A stretch of DNA of 64,000 nucleotides. Origin: Dorea sp. AF36-15AT. GTDB lineage: Bacteria > Bacillota > Clostridia > Lachnospirales > Lachnospiraceae. The position numbers and the translations under genes are program-made. Location: positions 806,001 through 870,000 of the forward strand of contig NZ_QUDV01000001.1 in assembly GCF_003477705.1 (NCBI RefSeq), written 5' to 3'. Under the pieces are notes generated by a model. The model did not search any database, was not told the origin of the DNA, and worked only from the letters and a program-made list of their open reading frames with translations. Shown here piece by piece: positions 35,226-44,288 of the stretch. The first letter of the stretch is position 1; each line of letters opens with the position of its first letter.

Positions 35226-36608
35226 TTATCCGATCATTATCCTCTCTGACGGCAGCGTTCTCAACTTTTCCTTCAGATTTACTTTTCCCGCAAATAAAAG
35301 CGCAATTGTCATAGGACCAACTCTTCCAATGTACATCAGGATCATCAGAACAATCTTACTGCCCGTATGTAATTTCGTCGTAAGATCTGCTGTCAGTCCA
35401 ACTGTCGCAAATGCGGATGCCGTCTCATACATAATCCGTTGAAACCCTATATTATCAGGCTCAATCACTGCAATCGCCGTAGTTCCAATAATATATACTC
35501 CAAGTGCCAGCATGATCGCTACAAATCCCACTCGAAAATTGTCCTCGTCAATCTTTCTTCCAAAGCATTCAATATCATGACCACCTCGCAGCATCGTAAG
35601 AAATGCTAAAAAAAGCATGGCAAATGTCGTTGTTTTTAATCCACCTGCGGTTCCGCCCGGAGAAGCCCCGATAAACATCAGGATCGTACTGAGAAATCCT
35701 GTTTCTTCATGCATTCCCACCTGCGAAAACGTAAAGAAGCCTGCAGTTCTTGTCGTTACCGACTGAAATGCAGAAGCCATAAACTTCTGTCTGATACTTA
35801 AGCTGCCAATCGTATCCGGATTATTATATTCCAATATAAATGTCAGGATCGTTCCCAATAAGAAAAGCACCAGTGAGGTGACCAATACTATCTTTGTATG
35901 AAGTCTCAGTCTTGTAAACCACCATTTCCGCGGTACTTCATGTCGCCGGATTCTCTTACAATTGTCAACCACATCATACCATACGGTAAAGCCAATTCCT
36001 CCAAGCGTAATCAGAAGCATAGTAGTAATATTAATCAATGGATTCGTCACATATTTTGCAAGACTATCTTCTCCAAGAATATCAATTCCGGCATTACAGA
36101 ATGCTGAAACAGAATGAAACACACCATACCAGATTCCTTTTAGCAGTCCAAAGTCCGGCACAAACTGAATTGCATACAATACCGCTCCTGCGCCCTCGAC
36201 AACCAGTGTTCCAAGAAGTATCCTCCTGACCATCCCCACCAGTCCGCCAAGCGAATCCATGTTGTAAGTCTCCTGAATCACAATACGTTCTTTCAGAGTG
36301 ATCTTGCGACGCATAATCATAAAAAATGCAGCTACACATGCTACAATTCCCAATCCACCAATCTGAATCAGTAAAAGAAGCACCACTTTTCCAACAATCG
36401 TAAACTGATACTTCGGGACAATTGTGATAAGCCCTGTCACACAAACAGATGTCGTAGATGTAAACAACGCATCTAAGAAGCTGATCGGCTTCTCGTTACA
36501 GATTGGAAGCCACAAAAGCACAGCACCAATAAGAATTACCCCCAGGAACCCAACTGCCAGTATTTTCATCGTATTCCACCTGAGATTTTTCTTTTTCTCT
36601 TGTCTCAT
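35226..36608 (-). CDS. ktrB: Potassium transporter KtrB/TrkH, membrane subunit
   Basis: K+-translocating subunit of 460 residues built of four M1-P-M2 units. The selectivity-loop glycines are seen in SVCVTGL, SAFCNAGID, RTAGFFTF and ATVGLTA; APSGGTAGG-like sequence (GASPGGTAGGLKTTTFA) forms the gating loop region. Probably Na+-coupled K+ uptake across the cytoplasmic membrane, gated by KtrA. The start has AGGGGAAAATGA before it. A hairpin (36628-36674) insulates it from the cupin gene upstream. Confidence 0.94.
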   Translation of the reverse strand: MRQEKKKNLRWNTMKILAVGFLGVILIGAVLLWLPICNEKPISFLDALFTSTTSVCVTGLITIVPKYQFTIVGKVVLLLLIQIGGLGIVACVAAFFMIMRRKITLKERIVIQETYNMDSLGGLVGMVRRILLGTLVVEGAGAVLYAIQFVPDFGLLKGIWYGVFHSVSAFCNAGIDILGEDSLAKYVTNPLINITTMLLITLGGIGFTVWYDVVDNCKRIRRHEVPRKWWFTRLRLHTKIVLVTSLVLFLLGTILTFILEYNNPDTIGSLSIRQKFMASAFQSVTTRTAGFFTFSQVGMHEETGFLSTILMFIGASPGGTAGGLKTTTFAMLFLAFLTMLRGGHDIECFGRKIDEDNFRVGFVAIMLALGVYIIGTTAIAVIEPDNIGFQRIMYETASAFATVGLTADLTTKLHTGSKIVLMILMYIGRVGPMTIALLFAGKVNLKEKLRTLPSERIMIG

Positions 36609-36627
36609 TCATTTTCCCCTTCACAAT

Positions 36628-36674
36628 AATATCCTATACAATTCCTGATTGAGCCAGAGACTGTATAGGATATT
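36628..36674. terminator. Hairpin between the cupin gene and ktrB
   Basis: A 13-bp perfect stem (AATATCCTATACA with TGTATAGGATATT) with a 21-nt loop. It follows the cupin gene on the minus strand; the large loop makes it a moderate terminator. Confidence 0.6.
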
Positions 36675-36699
36675 TTCAGCTTATTCTATATAGATAGGA

Positions 36700-37059
36700 C
36701 TATTTTTTCAGGATCACAGCCACCATGACGAGTTCTTCCTTACCATTGTTCTTCAGACCATGGCCATGTCCGTCCTCACAGTAAGTCACATCACCTGCTT
36801 CCACTGCCACCGCTTCACCATCTTCTTCGTACATTCCGGTTCCCTCAAGAATGTAATACATCTCAGCTTCACCGTGATGCTCGTGATGACCGATCTCACA
36901 GTTTGGCTTCAAAGCGATCCGGTTCAGCAAACCGCAATGTTCACCACGCTGTTCAGGCGTAATCAACTCTTCTTTCATAATAAATCCCGCACCGCCATTT
37001 ACATGCTCTGCTGTCTTTGTTACTCTGTCCTTAGCTGTTGTTTTAAGCATCTTCTCCAT
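36700..37059 (-). CDS. Cupin domain protein
   Basis: A single-domain cupin of 119 residues. Metal ligands of the cupin motif are visible in IGHHEHHGEAEMYYILEGTGMY (two His, Glu) and in DGHGHGLKN (last His). Such proteins bind a metal and act as small isomerases, dioxygenases or sugar-binding modules; the substrate cannot be inferred. GAGGAGGAAG precedes the ATG. It has a near-consensus promoter with an operator-like inverted repeat and appears monocistronic. Confidence 0.88.
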   Translation of the reverse strand: MEKMLKTTAKDRVTKTAEHVNGGAGFIMKEELITPEQRGEHCGLLNRIALKPNCEIGHHEHHGEAEMYYILEGTGMYEEDGEAVAVEAGDVTYCEDGHGHGLKNNGKEELVMVAVILKK

Positions 37060-37076
37060 TGTGCTCTTCCTCCTCT

Positions 37077-37117
37077 CGTGTACTTTTGATTATACACGAA
37101 TCCATTCTGTAATTCAA
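37077..37117 (-). promoter_or_regulatory. Cupin promoter with operator-like inverted repeat
   Basis: TTGAAT (37112-37117) and TATAAT (37089-37094) at 17 bp. An inverted repeat, CGTGTA (37077-37082) and TACACG (37093-37098) 10 bp apart, overlaps the -10 box and the start point. Confidence 0.6.
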
Positions 37118-37179
37118 CTTAGAAGCCTGTCTGTCAGACTATTCCGAAAATCATATGCCATCAGCCTCTCTGCATAACC

Positions 37180-37755
37180 TTAATGAAAATAATGTGCACC
37201 AATCTGATAGCCATATCCTCCTTGGTCAAAATACAGGCAGTCACCGATCGGATTCTCCCCAGCGAGTGCTGCTTCTGCCGCCTGCATAGCCGATTCCGTA
37301 TATCCATCCGTACTACGCACTCTGTCCAGCCATCCGCTTCCTGCCGGACAGAACTGTCCCGGCTGATAAATCACTTCCTCCATGGTATCTGGATATGCTT
37401 CATTCGCCATACGATTCAATACCACAGCCCCCACTGCCACCTGTCCGGTAAAAGACTGGTTACCGGCTTCACAGAAAATAATGGAAGCCAGAAGTTTCTC
37501 AGCTCTCTCTTCCTCTTCTTTTAGTGTATCTTCTATCTTTGATGTAAGCTTTGTCTGTAACCCGGTCTGCATTTTATTTTTCTTAATACACTCTATTCCA
37601 GACGCACTTTTGACAACCTGTCCGACAGTTAGAATTGCTTTGCTCTCCGGTGTACCTATTTGATCAATCTCTGCCGCCTGACTGCTAAATCCTATACTTA
37701 GTGCCACGATCGCTGCTAACACCATACGCCATCTGCAATTATTTAATTTAAACAT
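37180..37755 (-). CDS. SleB-like cell wall hydrolase (Hydrolase_2)
   Basis: A secreted protein of 191 residues with a signal peptide (RWRMVLAAIVALSIGFSSQA), a charged linker and a C-terminal SleB/CwlJ-type domain (about 85-191): LLASIIFCEAGNQSFTGQVAVGAVVLNRMANEAYPDTMEEVIYQPGQF carries the catalytic Glu of the FCEA motif. These enzymes are lytic transglycosylases or amidases acting on cortex or wall peptidoglycan. Start ATG 37755 has AGGAGGG about 12 nt upstream, a long spacing. The promoter region carries a WalR-type direct repeat, so it is probably a growth-phase wall enzyme rather than only a germination one. Confidence 0.85.
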   Translation of the reverse strand: MFKLNNCRWRMVLAAIVALSIGFSSQAAEIDQIGTPESKAILTVGQVVKSASGIECIKKNKMQTGLQTKLTSKIEDTLKEEEERAEKLLASIIFCEAGNQSFTGQVAVGAVVLNRMANEAYPDTMEEVIYQPGQFCPAGSGWLDRVRSTDGYTESAMQAAEAALAGENPIGDCLYFDQGGYGYQIGAHYFH

Positions 37756-37799
37756 AATAAAATGATGCCCTCCTGTTACATATTTTATTTTGTTAATAA

Positions 37800-37849
37800 A
37801 GTATACTCATTTTTTTCGAGTTTATTACATTTATTACAAAATTGTTACA
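37800..37849 (-). promoter_or_regulatory. WalR box and promoter of the cell wall hydrolase
   Basis: On the minus strand TGTAAC (37844-37849), 5 bp, TGTAAT (37833-37838) match the WalR/YycF consensus TGTWAH-N5-TGTWAH exactly; a third TGTAAT (37824-37829) overlaps the -35 region, and TATACT (37800-37805) is the -10. The -35 itself is poor, as expected for an activated promoter. Confidence 0.65.
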
Positions 37850-37934
37850 TGTGATAACGAGGGCATCATAACATCTTTACTTATTCAATTCAATTACAGA
37901 TGCATTCCAGAACTGGTAGGGATTGACTGGCTTG

Positions 37935-40900
37935 CTATAATTTTGCAATATCAATCAATGTCAGTTTCTTAATATCTGTGTTCTCCAGACTGGTGATCAA
38001 CGCCTTGGCTGTATCAATCGCAGTCAGTACATTGACTCCTGTCTCAATTGCGCTTCTGCGAATCACAAAACCATCCTTAGAGTGCTCTACTCCCTGTGGC
38101 GGTGTATCGATAACCAGATCGATCTTGTGTCCAAGGATCAGATCCATCAGGTTCGGAGATTCCTGTTCGATCTTATTGACAGCGATTGCCTTTACTCCGG
38201 CATTCTTCAGAGTCTCTGCTGTTCCTGCCGTAGCAAAGATTTTATATCCGATCTCAGCAAATCTGCGTCCGATCTCAACAGCCTCTTCTTTATCTTCATC
38301 CTTTACTGTCATGATCATATTCTTAAACTTCGGAAGCTTGATTCCTGCACCAAGGAATGCCTTGTACAATGCCTCATCAAATGTCTTTGCAATACCCAGA
38401 CACTCTCCGGTAGACTTCATCTCTGGTCCAAGGCTGATATCTGCATCACGGATCTTCTCAAAGGAGAATACAGGCATCTTCACTGCAAAGTAATCTGCTT
38501 CCGGCTGCAATCCCGGTGTATATCCAAGATCTTTGATCTTATGTCCCATAATAACTTTTGATGCAAGCGGAACAATCGGAATACCGGTAACTTTACTGAT
38601 ATACGGTACGGTACGGCTGGATCTCGGGTTCACCTCAATTACATACACATCTTCTCCACATACAATGAACTGGATGTTAATCAGACCGATTACGTGCAGA
38701 GACTGTGCGAGTCTCTTTGTGTACTCTTCAATCGTCTTCTTTGTCTTCTCTGTAATACTCTTTGCAGGATATACAGAAATACTGTCTCCGGAATGGATAC
38801 CTGCTCTCTCTATATGTTCCATGATACCAGGAATCAGGATATCTTCGCCATCGCATACGGCATCGACCTCAATTTCCTTGCCCTGCAGATATTTATCTAC
38901 CAGGATTGGATGATCCTGTGCGATACGGTTAATAATACCAATAAATTCATCCACATCGTGATCATCAATTGCAATCTGCATACCCTGTCCGCCAAGTACG
39001 TAAGACGGTCTTACCAGAACCGGGTATCCCAGACGGTTCGCAACTTCTTTTGCTTCCTCCGCTGTAAATACAGTACCGCCGGTCGGTCTTGGAATTTCAC
39101 ACTTCTCAAGGATCTCATCGAAGAGCTCTCTATCCTCTGCTGCATCTACGTTCTCAGCAGATGTACCAAGGATCGGCACGCCCATCTTCATCAGAGACTC
39201 TGTCAGCTTGATCGCTGTCTGTCCGCCAAACTGTACTACTGCTCCGTCCGGTTTTTCAAGATCTACAATGCTTTCTACATCTTCCGGTGTCAAAGGCTCA
39301 AAATACAGCTTGTCTGCAATATCAAAGTCTGTACTTACCGTCTCCGGGTTATTATTTACGATAATTGTTTCATAGCCTTCTTTTGCAAATGCCCAGGTAC
39401 AGTGTACAGAACAGAAGTCAAATTCAATACCCTGACCGATACGGATCGGACCAGAACCAAGTACCAGAACCTTCTTACGGTCATTCGTCTCTGTCACTTC
39501 ATTTTCACTGCCATATACAGAATAGTAATATGGAGTCTCTGCTGCGAACTCTGCCGCACAGGTATCTACCATCTTATATGCTGCAGTAATGCCATACTGA
39601 TGGCGCATGTCATGAATCTCACGCTCAGTGTGTCCTGTAATCTCAGCAATCACATTATCTGGGAACTCCATACGTTTCGCTTCACGAAGCAGATCCTCAT
39701 CCAGTGCGCTGCGCTTCATCTGAAGCTCTATCTCTACCAGATGTGCAATCTTGTCGATAAACCATTTATCAATCTTGGTCACTCTGTGAATCTCATCATA
39801 GCTGATCCCCTGACGAATTGCTTCTGCGATCTTCCAGATACGTCTGTCATCTACAACCTTCAATACTTCCAGAAGTTCCTCTCCTGTCAGATAAGAATAA
39901 TCATAAGACATCAGACTGTCCACATGCTGCTCCAGAGAACGGATAGCTTTCATCAGCGCTCCTTCAAAGTTATCACAGATACTCATAACCTCTCCGGTAG
40001 CTTTCATCTGAGTTGTCAGTGTTCTCTTTGCACTGATAAATTTATCAAATGGCAGACGCGGGATCTTAACTACACAGTAGTCCAGCATCGGCTCAAAACT
40101 TGCATAAGTCTTCTTAGTAACTGCGTTCTTGATCTCATCAAGTGTGTAACCAAGTGCAATTTTAGCAGCAACCTTAGCAATCGGATATCCTGTTGCCTTA
40201 GATGCCAGCGCAGAAGAACGGCTCACACGAGGGTTAACCTCGATTACACAGTATTCGAATGTATCCGGATGCAGCGCATACTGCACATTACATCCACCGG
40301 TAATATTCAGTTCACTGATGATATTCAGTGCAGATGTACGCAACATCTGATACTCTTTATCGCCCAGTGTCTGAGAAGGTGCTACTACGATACTATCTCC
40401 GGTATGTACACCAACCGGATCAATATTTTCCATATTACATACAGTAATGCAGTTACCATTGCTGTCACGCATTACCTCGTACTCGATCTCTTTCCATCCT
40501 GCGATGCATCGCTCTACCAGTACCTGACCAACACGAGACAGGCGAAGTCCGTTTTCCAGAATTTCCACCAACTGTACTCTGTCGTGAGCGATACCGCCGC
40601 CGCTTCCGCCCAGTGTATAAGCAGGTCTTAACACAACCGGATATCCGATGCTCTCAGCAAACTGGACACCGTCTTCCACATTTTCAACGACCAGTGAAGC
40701 TGCACATGGCTCACCGATCTTCTCCATGGTCTTCTTAAATTCCAGACGGTCTTCGGCTTTCTTGATCGTCTCAGATGTAGTACCGATCAGACGTACGTTA
40801 TTCTCTTTTAAGAAACCAGCTTCCTCAAGCTCCATAGCAAGGTTAAGCGCAGCCTGTCCGCCCAGTGTAGGAAGTACGCTGTCCGGCTTCTCTTTCTTTA

Positions 40901-41132
40901 TCAGCTGCTCTACTACTTCTACGGTCAGCGGCTCGATATATACACGGTCTGCAATGTCCTTATCAGTCATAATAGTTGCAGGGTTAGAGTTCAGTAAGAC
41001 AACCTCTACTCCCTCTTCTTTCAGAGAACGACATGCCTGTGTTCCTGCATAATCAAATTCTGCTGCCTGACCGATTACAATTGGTCCCGATCCGATTACA
41101 AGTACTTTTTTAATATCTTTTATCCTAGGCAT
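37935..41132 (-). CDS. carB: Carbamoyl-phosphate synthase, large subunit
   Basis: Makes carbamoyl phosphate for pyrimidines and arginine from bicarbonate, ATP and ammonia tunnelled from CarA. The 1065 residues carry the normal duplicated ATP-grasp arrangement: VLVIGSGPIVIGQAAEFDYAGTQAC at the N-terminus and VLVLGSGPIRIGQGIEFDFCSVH near residue 555, each with an ATP-binding domain, then a C-terminal MGS-like regulatory domain (about 930-1065) that includes LGHKIDLVIDTPPQG. Complete. It begins 1 bp after carA ends. Confidence 0.97.
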   Translation of the reverse strand: MPRIKDIKKVLVIGSGPIVIGQAAEFDYAGTQACRSLKEEGVEVVLLNSNPATIMTDKDIADRVYIEPLTVEVVEQLIKKEKPDSVLPTLGGQAALNLAMELEEAGFLKENNVRLIGTTSETIKKAEDRLEFKKTMEKIGEPCAASLVVENVEDGVQFAESIGYPVVLRPAYTLGGSGGGIAHDRVQLVEILENGLRLSRVGQVLVERCIAGWKEIEYEVMRDSNGNCITVCNMENIDPVGVHTGDSIVVAPSQTLGDKEYQMLRTSALNIISELNITGGCNVQYALHPDTFEYCVIEVNPRVSRSSALASKATGYPIAKVAAKIALGYTLDEIKNAVTKKTYASFEPMLDYCVVKIPRLPFDKFISAKRTLTTQMKATGEVMSICDNFEGALMKAIRSLEQHVDSLMSYDYSYLTGEELLEVLKVVDDRRIWKIAEAIRQGISYDEIHRVTKIDKWFIDKIAHLVEIELQMKRSALDEDLLREAKRMEFPDNVIAEITGHTEREIHDMRHQYGITAAYKMVDTCAAEFAAETPYYYSVYGSENEVTETNDRKKVLVLGSGPIRIGQGIEFDFCSVHCTWAFAKEGYETIIVNNNPETVSTDFDIADKLYFEPLTPEDVESIVDLEKPDGAVVQFGGQTAIKLTESLMKMGVPILGTSAENVDAAEDRELFDEILEKCEIPRPTGGTVFTAEEAKEVANRLGYPVLVRPSYVLGGQGMQIAIDDHDVDEFIGIINRIAQDHPILVDKYLQGKEIEVDAVCDGEDILIPGIMEHIERAGIHSGDSISVYPAKSITEKTKKTIEEYTKRLAQSLHVIGLINIQFIVCGEDVYVIEVNPRSSRTVPYISKVTGIPIVPLASKVIMGHKIKDLGYTPGLQPEADYFAVKMPVFSFEKIRDADISLGPEMKSTGECLGIAKTFDEALYKAFLGAGIKLPKFKNMIMTVKDEDKEEAVEIGRRFAEIGYKIFATAGTAETLKNAGVKAIAVNKIEQESPNLMDLILGHKIDLVIDTPPQGVEHSKDGFVIRRSAIETGVNVLTAIDTAKALITSLENTDIKKLTLIDIAKL

Positions 41133-41133
41133 C

Positions 41134-42210
41134 TTACTTCTCCTCCCTGTTGTTCATCATGTCAATAAAGCGGTCAAACAGATATCCGGAATCCTGTGGT
41201 CCAGGGCAAGCCTCCGGATGGAACTGTACAGTAAAAATATTCTTACCAATGTATGCAAGTCCTTCATTGGTTCCATCGTTAACATTTACAAATGCTTCTT
41301 TCGCCACATCCGCATCTACAGTTGATGCATCTACCGCATATCCATGGTTCTGTGAAGAAATGTATACACGGTTATTACTCAGGTCTTTTACCGGATGATT
41401 GCCTCCTCTGTGACCATATTTTAACTTGTATGTTTTAGCGCCATGAGCAAGGGCCATCAGCTGATGTCCCAGACAAATAGCAAATATTGGAATGTCTGTT
41501 TCGGACAATTTCTTGATCTCTTTGATAATTGATACGTTGGTCTCCGGATCCCCAGGGCCATTGGATAACATGATGCCGTCCGGATGACTTTCGATAATCT
41601 CTTCCGCAGATGTATGTGCCGGATAAATTGTCACTTCACAGCCTCTGCTATTTAAAGATCTGGCAATATTATTCTTAGCACCAAAGTCCATCAACGCAAC
41701 CTTCGGTCCATCGCCAGGAAGAACTTCTTTTTCTAAGCATGTAGTCACAGTAACTACATCTCCCACTCTATACTCTTTCAGCTTCGGAACAATCTCATCT
41801 ACGTTATAATTCTCATTCGTAGTGATCATACCGTTCATAGTTCCTTTTTCACGGAGTATCTTTGTCAATGCTCTTGTATCAATTCCTGCAATACCCGGAA
41901 TATCCTGCTCCTTCAGGAAATCCTGAATCGTGCCTTCCGAGCGGAAGTTACTAGGTATTCTTGACAGCTCCCTTACAATATAACCATCCGGCCATGCCTT
42001 TTTTGACTCCATGTCTGGTGTAATGCCGTAATTGCCGATCAATGGGTATGTCATTACCACGGCCTGTCCTGCATAAGAAGGATCTGTCAGCACCTCCAGA
42101 TACCCCGTCATCGAAGTATTGAAAACAATCTCGCTGATTACATCCTTTGTCGAACCTATGCTGGTTCCGGTAAAAACTGTCCCATCTTCCAAGATAAGAA
42201 ATGCTTTCAT
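41134..42210 (-). CDS. carA: Carbamoyl-phosphate synthase, small (glutaminase) subunit
   Basis: Releases ammonia from glutamine for CarB. The class I glutamine amidotransferase nucleophile is in PIFAICLGHQLMALAHG; the His/Glu partners are in FTVQFHPEACPGP. The N-terminal domain starts MKAFLILEDGTVFTGTSIG. 358 residues, normal size. AGGTGG precedes the ATG. It has a strong promoter and a short leader with no PyrR attenuator visible. Confidence 0.97.
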   Translation of the reverse strand: MKAFLILEDGTVFTGTSIGSTKDVISEIVFNTSMTGYLEVLTDPSYAGQAVVMTYPLIGNYGITPDMESKKAWPDGYIVRELSRIPSNFRSEGTIQDFLKEQDIPGIAGIDTRALTKILREKGTMNGMITTNENYNVDEIVPKLKEYRVGDVVTVTTCLEKEVLPGDGPKVALMDFGAKNNIARSLNSRGCEVTIYPAHTSAEEIIESHPDGIMLSNGPGDPETNVSIIKEIKKLSETDIPIFAICLGHQLMALAHGAKTYKLKYGHRGGNHPVKDLSNNRVYISSQNHGYAVDASTVDADVAKEAFVNVNDGTNEGLAYIGKNIFTVQFHPEACPGPQDSGYLFDRFIDMMNNREEK

Positions 42211-42269
42211 ATGTCCACCTGTCCCCTTCCAATTTTGTCTTGTAAACTATAAATGTCCAAATTGTCGTA

Positions 42270-42298
42270 ATTATACAACAAGTTTTAACATTTTTCAA
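42270..42298 (-). promoter_or_regulatory. Promoter of carAB
   Basis: TTGAAA (42293-42298) and TATAAT (42270-42275) with a 17-bp spacer on the minus strand. The leader is about 52 nt and shows no stem-loop typical of pyr attenuation. Confidence 0.8.
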
Positions 42299-42415
42299 CC
42301 CTTAGATTGTGCATAATCAAATGCATGCATGAAACGATAGCTTTTTTCATTATTCACATACGCTTCTTATACACATATATTATTGTAACAGAATTTGCGA
42401 GGTTATACAATTATC

Positions 42416-43696
42416 ATGGCTCAAGTTATCAGTTCTCCTGACCACCCAGATATCGGTCGTCTGCAGATCAGCCTTACCTCTTCTATCACCGCTTATCCTA
42501 TCGCAGACGCATCTATAAGCATCTCCTATACCGGAGTTCCAGAAAGCACGCTGGAACAACTCACGACCAACTCGTCCGGACAGACCGAAACCATCGATCT
42601 CCCGGCTCCGCCTGTCGAATATAGTACGAATCCCGAAAATGAAGTACAGCCCTATTCCGAATATACATTTCAAGTTACCGCAGAAGGCTATGAGCCAGTC
42701 ACCATTGCCGGTGCAGAGATTCTGGCAGACGTAACTGCCCTGCAGAATATCGCTCTGAATCCTGTCACCGCACCTGCCTCTGAAGACGCCTCTCAGGAAG
42801 AGATCTTCGTTATTCCGGCACATACCCTTTACGGCAATTATCCTGCAAAAATCCCAGAAGCTGAGATCAAGCCCATTCCTGAAAGTGGCGAAATCGTACT
42901 CAGCCGTGTGGTTGTTCCGGAATACATTGTCGTTCACGACGGCAGTCCAAGGGACAGTACCGCAAAGAATTACTATGTCCGCTACAAAGACTATATTAAA
43001 AATGTAGCCTCCAGCGAGATTTACGCCACTTGGCCGGAGAATACCATCCGTGCAAATGTGCTTGCGATCATGTCCTTTACACTGAACCGCGTGTACACGG
43101 AATTCTATCGCAATCAGGGATATGACTTTACAATCACATCTTCTACAGCCTTCGACCACAAATGGATCCCGGAGCGCAACATCTTCGACACCATCTCTGT
43201 CATTGTAGACGAACTATTTGCCGACTATCTGTCCCGTCCGAATGTCCGCCAGCCAATCCTCACCCAGTACTGCGACGGCCGACAGGTACAGTGCACCAGC
43301 AACGGCTGGATGACGCAGTGGGGTTCCAAGTCCCTTGGCGATCAAGGCTACACACCGATTGAAATCCTGCGCTACTATTACGGCGATAACATGTACATCA
43401 ACACTGCTGAAGCCATTTCCGGCATTCCATCCTCATGGCCCGGCTATGACCTTGAAATCGGTTCTTCCGGCAATAAAGTCCGCCAGATGCAGGAGCAGTT
43501 AAATGTGATCGCCGGTGCTTATCCGGCAATTCCAAAAATCAACGCAGACGGCATCTATGGTCCTGCTACAGCCGAAGCCGTTCGCGTATTCCAGTCCATA
43601 TTTGGGCTTCCGCAAACCGGTGTGACCGATTACTCCACCTGGTATAAAATTTCAGAAATCTATGTCGGCGTATCGCGGATCGCAGAATTATCCTAA
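42416..43696 (+). CDS. SpoIID-like and peptidoglycan-binding domain protein without signal peptide
   Basis: About 426 residues. The N-terminal about 120 residues look like a carboxypeptidase-regulatory/Ig-like beta domain (RLQISLTSSITAYPIADASISISYTG ... TFQVTAEGYEPVTI). The centre (about 175-320) resembles the SpoIID/LytB fold (YKDYIKNVASSEIYATWPENTIRANVLAIMSFTLNRVY). The C-terminus is a PG_binding_1 module (GSSGNKVRQMQEQLNVIAG ... DGIYGPATAEAVRVFQSIFGLPQTG). No signal peptide is visible with either start (TTG 42395 or ATG 42416), odd for a wall-active protein. It might act in the mother cell during sporulation or be released by lysis (inference). Confidence 0.75.
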   Translation: MAQVISSPDHPDIGRLQISLTSSITAYPIADASISISYTGVPESTLEQLTTNSSGQTETIDLPAPPVEYSTNPENEVQPYSEYTFQVTAEGYEPVTIAGAEILADVTALQNIALNPVTAPASEDASQEEIFVIPAHTLYGNYPAKIPEAEIKPIPESGEIVLSRVVVPEYIVVHDGSPRDSTAKNYYVRYKDYIKNVASSEIYATWPENTIRANVLAIMSFTLNRVYTEFYRNQGYDFTITSSTAFDHKWIPERNIFDTISVIVDELFADYLSRPNVRQPILTQYCDGRQVQCTSNGWMTQWGSKSLGDQGYTPIEILRYYYGDNMYINTAEAISGIPSSWPGYDLEIGSSGNKVRQMQEQLNVIAGAYPAIPKINADGIYGPATAEAVRVFQSIFGLPQTGVTDYSTWYKISEIYVGVSRIAELS

Positions 43697-43705
43697 AAAG
43701 CAAAA

Positions 43706-43731
43706 GGCTCTGGGAATATTTGCCCGGAGCC
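43706..43731 (+). terminator. Short GC hairpin after the SpoIID-like gene
   Basis: GGCTCTGGG pairs with CCCGGAGCC (one T-G pair) around an 8-nt loop, 9 bp after the stop. The downstream T-run is weak. Confidence 0.5.
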
Positions 43732-43763
43732 CTGTTAAATCATACGTTCTTTTACTATATATA

Positions 43764-44288
43764 TTACTCAAAATCTGCAAAGAATTTGTAAGATGGATCT
43801 TTCTTATTATTACGTTCTGTATTGTAATTCTCCAGATCCTGGCCAGGAACAACAATCATCGTATTATCTCCGGCAACTACTCTTTCTACAATCAACCATT
43901 TACCATCTCTGCATTCCCATTTATCAATATCACGACATCTTGCTTCTACGGTAAATGTAGATTTCTTACCATTTTTCTGCTTCTTCGGGAATTTGCAGGC
44001 AGCGTACATATAAGTCTCACTTGCTGCCTTATTGCCATCTACCTTAATCAAAATATTCGTCATCATATGATGGGTAGATATCATGTGGCGATGCTGGTTC
44101 AGCATGTTATCAATAAACTGTCTTCCGGTTCCCTTCGGGAATGTTGGTCCATAGTTCACCTTACTGTCTTCAGCAAACACACTGTAACCCAATTCATTGT
44201 CGATTCGATCCAGAGCACGGCAATATGTATAGATCTGATCGCGAATTGCCTCTTTTGCCAATAATGTTTCGATGTCTTTGTTCTCCAT
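43764..44288 (-). CDS. SnoaL/NTF2-like protein
   Basis: A 174-residue protein of the NTF2-like (SnoaL_4) superfamily, a cone-shaped fold used by small-molecule dehydratases, isomerases and hydroxylases. The N-terminal helix KEAIRDQIYTYCRALDRIDNELGYSVFAEDSKVNYGP and the mid-segment STHHMMTNILIKVDGNKAASETYMYAACKF are typical, with His and Asp residues lining the usual pocket. Bile-acid 7-alpha-dehydratase BaiE is a distant member of this superfamily, but the similarity is too slight for that call. AAAGGAG precedes the ATG. Monocistronic; substrate unknown. Confidence 0.8.
   Translation of the reverse strand: MENKDIETLLAKEAIRDQIYTYCRALDRIDNELGYSVFAEDSKVNYGPTFPKGTGRQFIDNMLNQHRHMISTHHMMTNILIKVDGNKAASETYMYAACKFPKKQKNGKKSTFTVEARCRDIDKWECRDGKWLIVERVVAGDNTMIVVPGQDLENYNTERNNKKDPSYKFFADFE

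Noticed and set aside
38694..40631. 645-codon open frame on the + strand
   Set aside because: It lies wholly antisense to carB, is Cys/Arg-rich with no domain or ribosome site, and is a shadow of the carB codon pattern.
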